Position numbers and translations under genes: made by a program | Shown: one piece after another, positions 28,259 through 35,863 of the stretch | Position numbering within the stretch: the stretch's first letter is position 1 | Layout: each line of letters opens with the position of its first letter | Notes under the pieces: generated by a model | What the model saw: only the letters and a program-made list of their open reading frames with translations | What the model was told of the DNA's origin: nothing | Databases searched by the model: none | IMG/VR virus record: IMGVR_UViG_3300032223_001008 | Location: 1-37,845 of that record | Direction: 5' to 3' (one strand) | Length of the DNA stretch: 37,845 nucleotides | From: a virus

Positions 28259-29242
28259 TTAATTATTACGTCTCCACCCATATCTATTTGTTCTGTTTGG
28301 AAGTTCGTACATGTTAAATCTGTTCAAATCATTCTTTATCCTTCTCTGCTTAGTCCAAGCATCTTGTTTCTTGATCTCTATATCAGCCATGATAAATGCT
28401 TCTTCAGACATTTGTTTATAGTAGACAAGTTTTTGTTGTAATTGCTGGAATGTTTCATCATTAGTTTGATTTGTAAGAGTTTCAAATATCTTATACTTAA
28501 TGAATGCTTCAATGTATTCTCTTATACGATAGTTATCAGGAATCATTTGATTACCACTATTGTCATACTCTGTAGCATAGAATAATAGATGTACAACTCC
28601 TGTTCTGAAGTTAGTTACAAACTTATTATCTCTAATATCAAAACTATCAGCAGCAGAAGCTCCAGGTGTTGAACTACGATTAGCAACTCCTGAGTATCCA
28701 TAGAATTCCCAGTTATCATTATAATCTACAGCACAGTTATTTCTAGCAGAAATGTTTCCTGGCTTAAGTAGATATTCTTGTCTATAAGATCTTCCTGATT
28801 GTTGATTAGTTTTATATACAGCTTCTATAAGCTCAGGCATACATTCACCAGCACAACTAGTAGGATTTAAACACTGAGGATTTTTGCAACAATCTTGTCC
28901 TCCAACTGTTAAAGGAGAAACCTGTATTGTTGTTTGTGAAGCAGCTTGAGAATAGAAAGAATTAGCTGTCTGATATGGATAACCAGGAACCTCTGTACAT
29001 AACCAAGCTTCTCTTACAGCAAAGAAGTTATCTGGAAGTCTAGCTTGAAAGTCTTCTATATATAATATCTCTTCAGATATTACATAAGTAGTTCTTCCTA
29101 GTTTCCTCAAACACTTATCTGTGTATGTAGGGAACATAAGATCATCTACAGCTCCTGTATCAAAATATGATTTAAGTTCTTCCTTAACTGTGGAATAAAC
29201 TATTTCAGGGCTTATGAAATTGTATTTGTAATAGTATGACAT
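28259..29242 (-). CDS. Neck ring / tail tubular protein adjoining the muzzle (327 aa)
   Basis: Begins MSYYYKYNFISPEIVYSTVKEEL and continues with ISEEILYIEDFQARLPDNFFAVREAW, a pattern fitting the crAss-like ring or tail tubular family encoded just before the muzzle; functionally comparable to P22 gp4-type tail accessory proteins. A cysteine cluster lies at about residues 114-133 (CCKNPQC...C...C). The C-terminal third is helical and basic. The gene sits five bases after the IHF-like gene and eight before the muzzle, so one polycistronic message is likely. The role is to extend the portal channel toward the muzzle, inferred from gene order and family pattern. Confidence 0.75.
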   Translation of the reverse strand: MSYYYKYNFISPEIVYSTVKEELKSYFDTGAVDDLMFPTYTDKCLRKLGRTTYVISEEILYIEDFQARLPDNFFAVREAWLCTEVPGYPYQTANSFYSQAASQTTIQVSPLTVGGQDCCKNPQCLNPTSCAGECMPELIEAVYKTNQQSGRSYRQEYLLKPGNISARNNCAVDYNDNWEFYGYSGVANRSSTPGASAADSFDIRDNKFVTNFRTGVVHLLFYATEYDNSGNQMIPDNYRIREYIEAFIKYKIFETLTNQTNDETFQQLQQKLVYYKQMSEEAFIMADIEIKKQDAWTKQRRIKNDLNRFNMYELPNRTNRYGWRRNN

Positions 29243-29247
29243 CTATG

Positions 29248-29721
29248 TTATTTTTTGTACTCACGATAAATATGTTGATATTTCTCGTTGGTTTTTAGGT
29301 AGTGTGATAGAAGTCTTGATGTTGTTCTAGATGGTTTAAAATACCAAAGATCTGTATTCTTTAACCTTGCAGTGTTCTTAAACCACATCCATCCAAAAAA
29401 GAAACCTTCTGTATGATAGTTAAAGTTGTATATAACTTTTCCTTTCTCTTTTGTTTTCTGCCAATCTATAGGAAGATTGACAAACTCATCATTAAGTCCT
29501 TTCTTCTTTCTTCTCTTCTTTTTATTAATAGAGAACTCTCCAAATCCAAAAGGGAGCTTTGCTTTCTCCCCTGTTTCTAATATATAGTTTTTGAAGGATT
29601 CATTATATGAGTATATAATATCTCTCCACTCATCATATGTGAGCTTAATGGATGGATGTTTCTTACAGAAATTTTTGTAGTTATCCAAACTTGCACTTCT
29701 CCAATCAATTTTTACTCTCAT
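29248..29721 (-). CDS. HU/IHF-like virion neck protein (157 aa)
   Basis: Residues roughly 55-80 read KLPFGFGEFSINKKKRRKKKG. This echoes the conserved beta-arm entry of HU/IHF proteins (GFGxFxVxxRxxRxxxNP) but lacks the usual NP. The next part (IDWQKTKEKGKVIYNFNYHT) and the basic C-terminus are typical of the protein annotated as 'IHF subunit' in crAss-like genomes, where it is found in the neck cluster. Whether it binds DNA or acts only as a ring is unknown. Its start overlaps the previous stop by one base (TAATG), with AGGA a few bases upstream, one of the few visible ribosome-binding-like sites here. Length is larger than a bacterial HU (about 90 aa). Confidence 0.77.
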   Translation of the reverse strand: MRVKIDWRSASLDNYKNFCKKHPSIKLTYDEWRDIIYSYNESFKNYILETGEKAKLPFGFGEFSINKKKRRKKKGLNDEFVNLPIDWQKTKEKGKVIYNFNYHTEGFFFGWMWFKNTARLKNTDLWYFKPSRTTSRLLSHYLKTNEKYQHIYREYKK

Positions 29722-30449
29722 TATTTTCCTGCTGGTGCATTAGCTGCTTGACCATCTATATCATCAGAAGTCAAGTCTGTTTTAATTCTAAAGTATGTAG
29801 ACAGTAATTTTTGTGATGTAAGCTCAAGGACTTGCTTTTCTAGATAACCAGGAAGTCCATATTCTTTATCTAGAGGATTTTTACAATAGTCCTCATCTGT
29901 ATACTCAGGAGATCCGCAACCACACTCTGGATACATAATCTCATTAGGAACATCTTCTTCAAAGAAAGCAGAGATTCTTATAGATTGTAATAAAGGATTA
30001 TTTATGTATAGATAATCATTCATTATCCAGTAGTATTCTTCTTTCTTAATAATAGGAAGTTTCAAAAGATTTATATATCTATTGATAGTTATTTCTTTAA
30101 GCTTCTTACCTTTTCCACCCATAGCATTTATAGAATAAACACCTTGGATGAGATATTGATAGTTTCCTTCAGATATGCGTGGAAGTTTGTATTTACTTCT
30201 TGCTATTGTGCAAGGATCAACATATTCACAACATTCAGATATGGGAACCTCTACCATTTCCAAACAAGAAATAGTGGTGAATAAAGTTCCTGTAGCCCAA
30301 AGCTTTCTAAGATTTGTTTCTCTCTTTATAAGAAGAATTGCATTATTCTTAATTTCAGATGCTATTACACGATCTGTTATCAAGTTATCACTTGACAGAA
30401 GTTTATGCATAGATCTTACATCCGATACTAATTTTCTTAATGTTGACAT
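29721..30449 (-). CDS. Neck/ring structural protein, crAss-like (242 aa)
   Basis: No enzymatic motif. The N-terminus is helical and basic (STLRKLVSDVRSMHKLL), the middle contains YQYLIQGVYSINAM, and two cysteine groups are seen (ECCEYVDPC near 75 and ECGCG near 185). The C-terminal helix (LEKQVLELTSQKLLSTYFRIKTDL) resembles portal-adaptor proteins. It lies between the metallophosphoesterase and the IHF-like protein, sharing its stop with the next start. In crAss-like phages this slot holds one of the ring proteins stacked under the portal. The assignment rests on position and general character. Confidence 0.62.
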   Translation of the reverse strand: MSTLRKLVSDVRSMHKLLSSDNLITDRVIASEIKNNAILLIKRETNLRKLWATGTLFTTISCLEMVEVPISECCEYVDPCTIARSKYKLPRISEGNYQYLIQGVYSINAMGGKGKKLKEITINRYINLLKLPIIKKEEYYWIMNDYLYINNPLLQSIRISAFFEEDVPNEIMYPECGCGSPEYTDEDYCKNPLDKEYGLPGYLEKQVLELTSQKLLSTYFRIKTDLTSDDIDGQAANAPAGK

Positions 30450-30452
30450 AGT

Positions 30453-31685
30453 TTATATTCTTGATTCAAATTCTCCTATCTTTCCATGATTAGGATGATA
30501 TATAAGCACAAGACCAGCTCTTATTGAATGAACAAAGTTATGATCAGCATGCCATCTATCTGTTCCAGATAAGCTAGGCATTTGTTGTATTCTTACACCT
30601 TTCACCTCTTTAGCCATATAGTGATGTTTATCACCTGTATGAACCTCTCTATATTTAGCAGCACCAAAATCAAAGCTATCCTTACCTGTAGCAAATAACA
30701 AAGGAAGATCATCTATCTTACAGTTACCATGATGATAACCTATAAATGTATTTCCTAACACTACAGATTTAGTCACTGAATGTTCTCTTTGGAATGTAAC
30801 ATCTGATACACCTTTAAAGAAAACCTCAAGAGCATGTGCTAAGTAGAATGATTTAGTTCTATCATGATTACCTTGTACAAGAACAACTTCTACATGATTA
30901 CTTACCAATCTTAGATGTTCAATAGCAGTAACTAATAAATCAAAACCAACCTCATACTCATTATCATATCCTGTAAGTACATCCTGAGGTGTACCATTTG
31001 TAGTTTGATTCTGGTAGTTATCTGTATGGAAGAAATCATTTGATATAGGAAACACAACTGTATCTATATTATATGAGTTTCTAACCTTCTCTATAAGATC
31101 ATTTAGAGTTTTAAGATATTGTACCTTTTTATCCTCTAATGTTTCTTCTTCTAGTGTTTTCTTAGCTAAGTGAAAGTCAGCTATAGAAATCTCAATATCA
31201 ACTTCTTCATACCCTCTTTCAGCATCACTATTAGTTACATCTATTACATTTGGTTCATAGCTCTCTAGAAACTTAGCAAAATCTTCTGCTGTGTAATCCT
31301 TTGGTTGTCTGAGAGTTGCAAATACAGAACTAGTAAATTTACCATTTGATTTCTGCTTAGTCCAGTAGTTTGATATCTTATATTTATCCAAATTGATCTT
31401 ATGTAGCATAGCTAGTTCAAGATCATCTTTTGGTTCAAAGTTTGTTTCTATTATAGATTCTAATGTTCCTTTTTCATTATTCACCTTTACAACCATCTCC
31501 TCTAGAACAGTAATGTAATGTGCAACTTCTGCATCATCTCTAACTCTTTCCTTATTCTTTAGTTCTTTTAATAGCTCATCAATCACTTCTTCTGTAACCC
31601 CTAGCTTTTCAGCATAAACCTTTTTACTTTTCTTCCAGTGAAGTATTTGTTCTAACTGGGATAACAAGTTTTCATTTACTGCCAT
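30453..31685 (-). CDS. Calcineurin-like metallophosphoesterase with N-terminal helix-turn-helix-like segment (410 aa)
   Basis: Likely a two-metal phosphoesterase or nuclease. Motifs in order: ADFH (D170, H172); SNDFFHTD (D217), where the usual GD is ND; GNHD (272-275); GYHHG (316-320); and HTGDKHH (349-355), in the place of the usual GHxH. Together these supply the expected metal ligands. Residues about 10-45 (KVYAEKLGVTEEVIDELLKEL) look like a helix-turn-helix, which could bring it to DNA. It is the first gene after a strong terminator and has its own candidate promoter, heading the neck/tail operon. The substrate is unknown; DNA processing at packaging, or a virion-associated nuclease, are both possible. 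Confidence 0.88.
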   Translation of the reverse strand: MAVNENLLSQLEQILHWKKSKKVYAEKLGVTEEVIDELLKELKNKERVRDDAEVAHYITVLEEMVVKVNNEKGTLESIIETNFEPKDDLELAMLHKINLDKYKISNYWTKQKSNGKFTSSVFATLRQPKDYTAEDFAKFLESYEPNVIDVTNSDAERGYEEVDIEISIADFHLAKKTLEEETLEDKKVQYLKTLNDLIEKVRNSYNIDTVVFPISNDFFHTDNYQNQTTNGTPQDVLTGYDNEYEVGFDLLVTAIEHLRLVSNHVEVVLVQGNHDRTKSFYLAHALEVFFKGVSDVTFQREHSVTKSVVLGNTFIGYHHGNCKIDDLPLLFATGKDSFDFGAAKYREVHTGDKHHYMAKEVKGVRIQQMPSLSGTDRWHADHNFVHSIRAGLVLIYHPNHGKIGEFESRI

Positions 31686-31703
31686 ATGTAGTTTTTATTG
31701 GTT
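31686..31703 (-). promoter_or_regulatory. Leader motif shared with the 36828 gene
   Basis: Immediately before the ATG the minus strand reads AACCAATAAAAACTACAT. The gene starting at 36828 has the same leader with three extra bases (AACCAATAAAAAACAACTACAT), and in both it runs into ATATGG. Both genes are the first after a terminator. It may be a translation-initiation leader or part of a late promoter. Confidence 0.5.
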
Positions 31704-31713
31704 AAAATTAGCG

Positions 31714-31745
31714 TAAAGATAAGAAACATATTCATATTTACCAAA
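31714..31745 (-). promoter_or_regulatory. Candidate Bacteroidota-type promoter for the metallophosphoesterase/neck/tail operon
   Basis: On the minus strand TTTG (31745-31742) is followed after 20 bases by TATCTTTA (31721-31714). This is close to the Bacteroidota consensus TTTG-N19-TAnnTTTG, with one mismatch in the second box. It lies just after a strong terminator and about 28 bases before the ATG at 31685, where a new transcript would be expected. Confidence 0.5.
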
Positions 31746-31789
31746 TCTTTTTAATTAATTTAATTATATAACTTAATTAAATTGGTTAT

Positions 31790-31823
31790 AAAATAAAAAC
31801 TCCCAGGGTAGAAACCCTAGGAG
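31790..31823 (-). terminator. Strong intrinsic terminator after the collar-domain gene
   Basis: On the minus strand a 10-bp stem (CTCCTAGGGT / ACCCTGGGAG with one G-T wobble) has a TTCT loop and is followed by TTTTTATTTTAT. The plus-strand version carries a C-A mismatch, so pairing is better in the transcribed direction. A second weak hairpin (CCTGT/ACAGG, 31828-31849) precedes it. The position between the stop at 31862 and the next start at 31685 fits the end of a transcription unit. Confidence 0.88.
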
Positions 31824-31861
31824 CTACCCTGTAAAACCAACAAAACAGGATTTTTAATATA

Positions 31862-32953
31862 TTAAGGGATGTACATTATATAATAACAAGCTAACACTGG
31901 TTGTGTATTAGCATGATATTCTCCACCACCTGTACTAGCATTTGTTACACTTACACTCACAGTGGTTCCAGCTGTATTTACACTACTTATACCACTACCA
32001 AGTGTTGTTATTGCAGTATTACTTCCTGCACCTGCAAATGTACTAGCTGTTTGATAAAATAATATATGATCATGAACTGCAGCAGTTGATGTAGCAGAGT
32101 GTGTATGTGGAGGAATCTCATTAGTAGACAGAGCTATGCTATTGTTACCTGCTGTCATTTTTAATTGATAGTTTGGATTAAATGTATATGGAGCAGTTCC
32201 ACCAGGCTGAACCTCTGGATCTAATGATCCACCACCAACTCCCACTATAGCACCTACACCAACTCTACCTCTTTTATCTGGAGTACCATTTAATCCATTA
32301 CATAAGTAGATCTTTTCCCAATCACCTGATCCTATACCATTACCATCAAAGTTACCTGTAAGATCACCATAATATTCTACTACAGTGTAAGGAACCATCT
32401 TAAGATAGTGTTTAGTACTACCAGGACCACTTCCTGCAATACAAGCTGTAACAAGATCACAAATCTCACTATTCTTTACATAGTTTGTATCAACATCTAT
32501 AGCAAGAGCTGTTAAAGATGCATTTAATGCACACAAGTTATCTATAGTGGCTTGTAGAATAGCATGTGTTCCAGATGTACTTGTAACACCTGATAAACAT
32601 GATGTGCTATAAGCTGCTTCAATATTTGCTACTGAAGTACCAATTACAGTCACTTGAGCCTGAAGATCACATAGAGCTTTGATTAAAGCATTAAACAAAT
32701 CTACAGCTGTAAGATCTCCACACGTAGGAAGATATTTTTTAACTAATGTACAGATGGTTGTAGAAGTAGGAATATCTATCTTAATTCCTGTACCATCAAG
32801 AGTAGAAGTTAAAAACGTAATGAGAGCCTGTTCTACATAAGAAAGACTATCACCAGTCTGAATACCAAGAACAGGAACATCTATTCCTGTATATTTAACA
32901 CATTGATCAGAAACTATTTCTGAACAACCATTGAAGCAATTTGAACAAGTCAT
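31862..32953 (-). CDS. Head-fibre or tail-fibre protein with tail-collar domain (363 aa)
   Basis: The N-terminus is cysteine-rich (MTCSNCFNGC), then SDQCVKYTGIDVPVLGIQTGD, which I recall as a conserved attachment module of Bacteroidota phage fibres. The C-terminal half has the hallmarks of the phage tail-collar fold: PDKRGRVGVGA, IPPHTHSATS with further HDH (HxH pairs of the type that bind metal in T4 long-tail-fibre tips), and the closing NTQPVLACYYIMYI. It probably forms a trimeric surface appendage used in host contact. It directly follows the 88-aa gene (TAA then ATG) and ends before a strong terminator. Head fibre versus tail fibre cannot be told apart from sequence alone. Confidence 0.8.
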   Translation of the reverse strand: MTCSNCFNGCSEIVSDQCVKYTGIDVPVLGIQTGDSLSYVEQALITFLTSTLDGTGIKIDIPTSTTICTLVKKYLPTCGDLTAVDLFNALIKALCDLQAQVTVIGTSVANIEAAYSTSCLSGVTSTSGTHAILQATIDNLCALNASLTALAIDVDTNYVKNSEICDLVTACIAGSGPGSTKHYLKMVPYTVVEYYGDLTGNFDGNGIGSGDWEKIYLCNGLNGTPDKRGRVGVGAIVGVGGGSLDPEVQPGGTAPYTFNPNYQLKMTAGNNSIALSTNEIPPHTHSATSTAAVHDHILFYQTASTFAGAGSNTAITTLGSGISSVNTAGTTVSVSVTNASTGGGEYHANTQPVLACYYIMYIP

Positions 32954-33220
32954 TTATTTATAATTTAAAAGTTTAACACGACTAGCAATCATCTCAACAG
33001 TGAAAGAAGATGCATAATTTGAATTAGAATATTTATATGTAAGAATTCTTTTATAATTTAATAGATCATTTATTGCTACACTATTAATAGAATTATTTAA
33101 AGAAAATACAATATTATTGTATAGTTCATTAGCTAATTCTGTAAGCTTACAATCAATATCTGTAAGAAGAGCAGGTATAGTAGTACTTGCTTCAACATTA
33201 GTAAGTCTTGGTGATAACAT
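32954..33220 (-). CDS. Small conserved fibre-cassette protein (88 aa)
   Basis: A small mixed protein containing LLTDIDCKLTELANELYNNI, NDLLNYKRILTYKY and MIASRVKLLNYK. It has no recognised domain. The gene is locked between the 31-aa cysteine-rich mini-protein and the collar-domain protein, each joined by stop and start codons with no gap. An AGGA lies about seven bases before its ATG. I recall similar small proteins in this slot in other crAss-like genomes, suggesting an assembly factor or adaptor for the fibre, but that is unverified. Confidence 0.68.
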   Translation of the reverse strand: MLSPRLTNVEASTTIPALLTDIDCKLTELANELYNNIVFSLNNSINSVAINDLLNYKRILTYKYSNSNYASSFTVEMIASRVKLLNYK

Positions 33221-33316
33221 TTATTTTCCTTTTTTAGAATTACAAAATCCACATAATCCATTGATTAGTTGACATCCACAGCCAACATTTGCTCCACATC
33301 CTTTACAAGTTGCCAT
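33221..33316 (-). CDS. Cysteine-rich mini-protein, zinc-ribbon-like (31 aa)
   Basis: ATG at 33316 and TAA at 33221 give a 31-residue product with MATCKGCG, GCGC and LCGFC: seven cysteines in its first 25 residues, arranged as CxxC near the N-terminus, CxC in the middle and CxxC near the end. The start is one base after the preceding stop and its stop directly abuts the next ATG, with no frame gap, which argues for a real gene. It would fold as a small zinc ribbon or knuckle. The function is unknown; a link to the cysteine-rich fibre proteins on both sides is plausible. Confidence 0.75.
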   Translation of the reverse strand: MATCKGCGANVGCGCQLINGLCGFCNSKKGK

Positions 33317-33317
33317 A

Positions 33318-33872
33318 TTAATAAAAGTTTGTCAAGTAATTTGTACCAGAACATTGACATCCATTTCTCATGAAGTTGTTCAACATCTTACTTGCTTGGT
33401 TATATAATTTATTTGCTGTATCTATAGCACAGTTATTAGCTGCTGCTATTGATCCTTGAATGAAGAAGTTTATACTAGTTAAATCTACTTTTTGCTGTGT
33501 CTTGATAGCAAGGTCACACTGCATCATATCTAGCTTCATAAATGCACCATCAAACTTCTCTTGAAGTTGATCAATACGCATTATGTTCTTTACAACAAAA
33601 TATTCATTTGCAGGAGTGTTTGTATATTTTAATGTATATACACCATCAGGAATAGGAAGTAAAGGTTCTCCAGTTTGTGTAAGTCCTAATGTTTCAGAGT
33701 TATATATATTAAAATCATTAATGTTAAATGGAATACTCACATCACCAAATCCTGGAACAGTAATAGTCATTGTAGGATCTACAGGTGCACCATCATAAGT
33801 GGATGCATCAGCAATACCTAATGTTAAAGTGTTATAAGTAGGGATTACTAATATATCTAATTTTGTTGCCAT
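33318..33872 (-). CDS. Structural protein of the fibre cassette (184 aa)
   Basis: A beta-rich N-terminal domain (about 1-95) contains PIPDGVYTLKYT and EYFVVKNIMR, followed by a helical C-terminal part with DLAIKTQQKVDL and LYNQASKMLNNFMRNGCQC. I recall similar N-terminal domains in crAss-like phages next to capsid decoration genes. Three cysteines lie in the C-terminal half, two of them near the end (GCQC). It starts just after a hairpin and leads the cassette of 184-, 31-, 88- and 363-aa proteins. The role is probably in head fibre or neck attachment; this is inferred from the cassette. Confidence 0.65.
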   Translation of the reverse strand: MATKLDILVIPTYNTLTLGIADASTYDGAPVDPTMTITVPGFGDVSIPFNINDFNIYNSETLGLTQTGEPLLPIPDGVYTLKYTNTPANEYFVVKNIMRIDQLQEKFDGAFMKLDMMQCDLAIKTQQKVDLTSINFFIQGSIAAANNCAIDTANKLYNQASKMLNNFMRNGCQCSGTNYLTNFY

Positions 33873-33885
33873 ATTGTTTAAAATA

Positions 33886-33928
33886 ATTATGCCAGAGGAT
33901 TGAGTTTTAATCCTCTCACCTCTGGCAT
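33886..33928 (-). terminator. Stem-loop with alternative pairing, probable terminator after the auxiliary capsid gene
   Basis: A perfect 10-bp stem (ATGCCAGAGG at 33889-33898 and CCTCTGGCAT at 33919-33928) encloses about 20 bases, followed on the minus strand by AATTATTTTAAAC. A second, mutually exclusive 8-bp hairpin (AGAGGATT/AATCCTCT) can form inside the same segment. The run of T is modest, so it may be a partial terminator or an mRNA processing/stability element between the abundant capsid gene and the fibre cassette. Confidence 0.65.
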
Positions 33929-33953
33929 AGGTTATATGATTTCTTTCTTTCTA

Positions 33954-35105
33954 TTAAGGAATCAAAGTTGTTGTTGTTGAAGTAGTAGGCCATACAGTAG
34001 TTGAAGTAGATGTAGTAGTTACACAACTATTATTATTTCCTAATGAACCTAATGCATCTTCTAATATAGTTTGAAGAGCTGATGTACCTGCTTGAGGAAC
34101 AGCAATGATTACCATTGAATCTTCATAAATATAATCACCCCATTGGTAAGCTGATTTATCAAACTCATTAAACTTGATGTAGAAGGTATCATAAGTTGTA
34201 CCATCACTCACCCAGCTTTCAAAGTTTTCGTTGTAACCAACCATTCTGTAAAGATGCTTCAAATAACCAGCTTGGTAGCTGTAGAAGTTCTTCTCCAATT
34301 GCTTAATCTCATCTGATGTTCCATCAGGATAAGAAGCACGTTGAGTGATAGTAGCATTAGCAACAATGTTACAGTTATCAGCAACGATAAAGTCAGCAGT
34401 TGTAGCAGGACCAGAATAAACGAAAGTACGGAAGTACATTCTGTCATATTCATAAGGGAATGCAGCAACATCACAAGGTTGACCATACTTAGTTAAAGGC
34501 TTACCAGAGATACGTAAGATTGCATTCTCATCATCACCAATTCTTTGGAATTGATAGAAAGTGCTAAAGCTAATGTTATCTGGATTGATACCAGGAGCAT
34601 GTTGAGTCAATTTCAAGATGAAAGCATCAATCAATGCAGGAACATCAACTGTATCACATGGGTTTCCACCACAATCACAGCAAGGAGCTTGAACAGTTAC
34701 ACTACGAGTGAAACCATTGAAGTACAATGTGTCAATGTAAGAAGAATGAGCACGTAGTGTTAAAGTAACAATATCACCACATTTAACATTCCACATGTCT
34801 ACATCAGTTACTTGAGTTGCAGCTGTAGGGCAACCTTTAACTTTGTACCATTCTGTAACGTTAGTTGGTGCTGTGTTATTTACACCAGCAATCTTATCTG
34901 ATCTTTTAGATCCTTGTAGATAAGTGTTTACTCTACCTTGAGCAACGTAGAAATAAGGAGAAGAGCTTGGAGTTGTATCAGCAACATAAGCACTGTTGAA
35001 GATACCTACTTGACCAGCAGTCAAATTCTGCGTAGATCCAGAGCTAGGAAACGTTGTTTGTCCTACTGGCACTACGAAGAGGGTAGTTAATGAAAAATCT
35101 GCCAT
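33954..35105 (-). CDS. Probable auxiliary capsid (decoration) protein (383 aa)
   Basis: Begins MADFSLTTLFVVPVGQTTFP and is mostly beta-rich. A CCDCGGNPC cluster sits at about residues 140-150, and the C-terminus is a Thr/Ser-rich tail (TTTSTSTTVWPTTSTTTT). Like the capsid gene, it uses CGT for arginine and more C-ending codons than the AT-rich cargo genes, as expected for an abundant virion protein. Its position close after the major capsid gene and before the fibre cassette fits the auxiliary capsid slot of crAss-like virions. A tail tube-like or head-fibre protein is the alternative. A hairpin follows the gene. Confidence 0.62.
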   Translation of the reverse strand: MADFSLTTLFVVPVGQTTFPSSGSTQNLTAGQVGIFNSAYVADTTPSSSPYFYVAQGRVNTYLQGSKRSDKIAGVNNTAPTNVTEWYKVKGCPTAATQVTDVDMWNVKCGDIVTLTLRAHSSYIDTLYFNGFTRSVTVQAPCCDCGGNPCDTVDVPALIDAFILKLTQHAPGINPDNISFSTFYQFQRIGDDENAILRISGKPLTKYGQPCDVAAFPYEYDRMYFRTFVYSGPATTADFIVADNCNIVANATITQRASYPDGTSDEIKQLEKNFYSYQAGYLKHLYRMVGYNENFESWVSDGTTYDTFYIKFNEFDKSAYQWGDYIYEDSMVIIAVPQAGTSALQTILEDALGSLGNNNSCVTTTSTSTTVWPTTSTTTTLIP

Positions 35106-35131
35106 TTTGTTTATATTTAATTGTTAAAAAT

Positions 35132-35863
35132 CTATTCGTTTGTTTGTATTCTAAGCTGAGCACTTTGAACAGCTGATTGATTCTCTGTATACATAGCTAA
35201 GTTCTCAACTGTAAGATCTAGTAGTTCATCTTCTAGATAGGTTTCAAGTTCACAGTCTTGATCATAAGAATCTTTACCATCTAGCATTACATATCCTTCT
35301 TTATTTATGTACACTGGATATCTCATGTAACTTACATATATATCAGTGGGTGTGAATGTTCCATCTGTGAATATAGAGATTTCATCAGAGGATAGAAAGT
35401 TGAATGTTTCTTGATATTCAAAGGATGGTTTGTAATGATCATTGTTCAAGATGAACTGAAGATCACTATGCTTAGCCATATCTCTATTAATCCATATCTT
35501 TCTATTCTTACATCTTCCCTTATCAGCTATTACATAACTATCTACATAGAACATGTATCTTGGATTCAGGAGATGTATATTTGCAGCCCATTGATTTAGT
35601 TCTTGGTTCTTTATATGTAATGGTAATCTACCATCATTATAAGCAACCACAAGACTTTGTAAGTCTTCATAACGCTTTTTGAAAGCATCTAGACCAAGTC
35701 CAGAAGCTGTGCTTTGACCATCAACCTTTTGCTTTATCAGCTTGATTTGAGCTTCATTAAGAGCTAAAATCTTATCTTCTAATTGAATCTGTTGGTGATC
35801 ATTAGTAGATAGTTTATTTAGTCTTTGGTCAATCTTATATAATAAACTATCTACTGGTATCAT
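35132..35863 (-). CDS. Head-neck adaptor/ring-type structural protein (243 aa)
   Basis: The N-terminus is helical (MIPVDSLLYKIDQRLNKL, then DKILALNEAQIKLIKQKVDG), the middle contains PRYMFYVDSYV and a beta region, and the C-terminal helix is LEDELLDLTVENLAMYTENQ. That layout resembles head-completion or ring adaptors of podoviruses. Its start overlaps the previous stop as ATGA, so translation is coupled to the 322-aa gene. It ends in TAG, with another stop a few codons later. No catalytic motif. The assignment to the neck comes from fold character and context. Confidence 0.58.
   Translation of the reverse strand: MIPVDSLLYKIDQRLNKLSTNDHQQIQLEDKILALNEAQIKLIKQKVDGQSTASGLGLDAFKKRYEDLQSLVVAYNDGRLPLHIKNQELNQWAANIHLLNPRYMFYVDSYVIADKGRCKNRKIWINRDMAKHSDLQFILNNDHYKPSFEYQETFNFLSSDEISIFTDGTFTPTDIYVSYMRYPVYINKEGYVMLDGKDSYDQDCELETYLEDELLDLTVENLAMYTENQSAVQSAQLRIQTNE

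Noticed and set aside
31862-33872. Diversity-generating retroelement acting on the fibre protein
   Set aside because: No reverse transcriptase or template-repeat pair was found in the window, and the fibre C-terminus looks like an ordinary collar domain.
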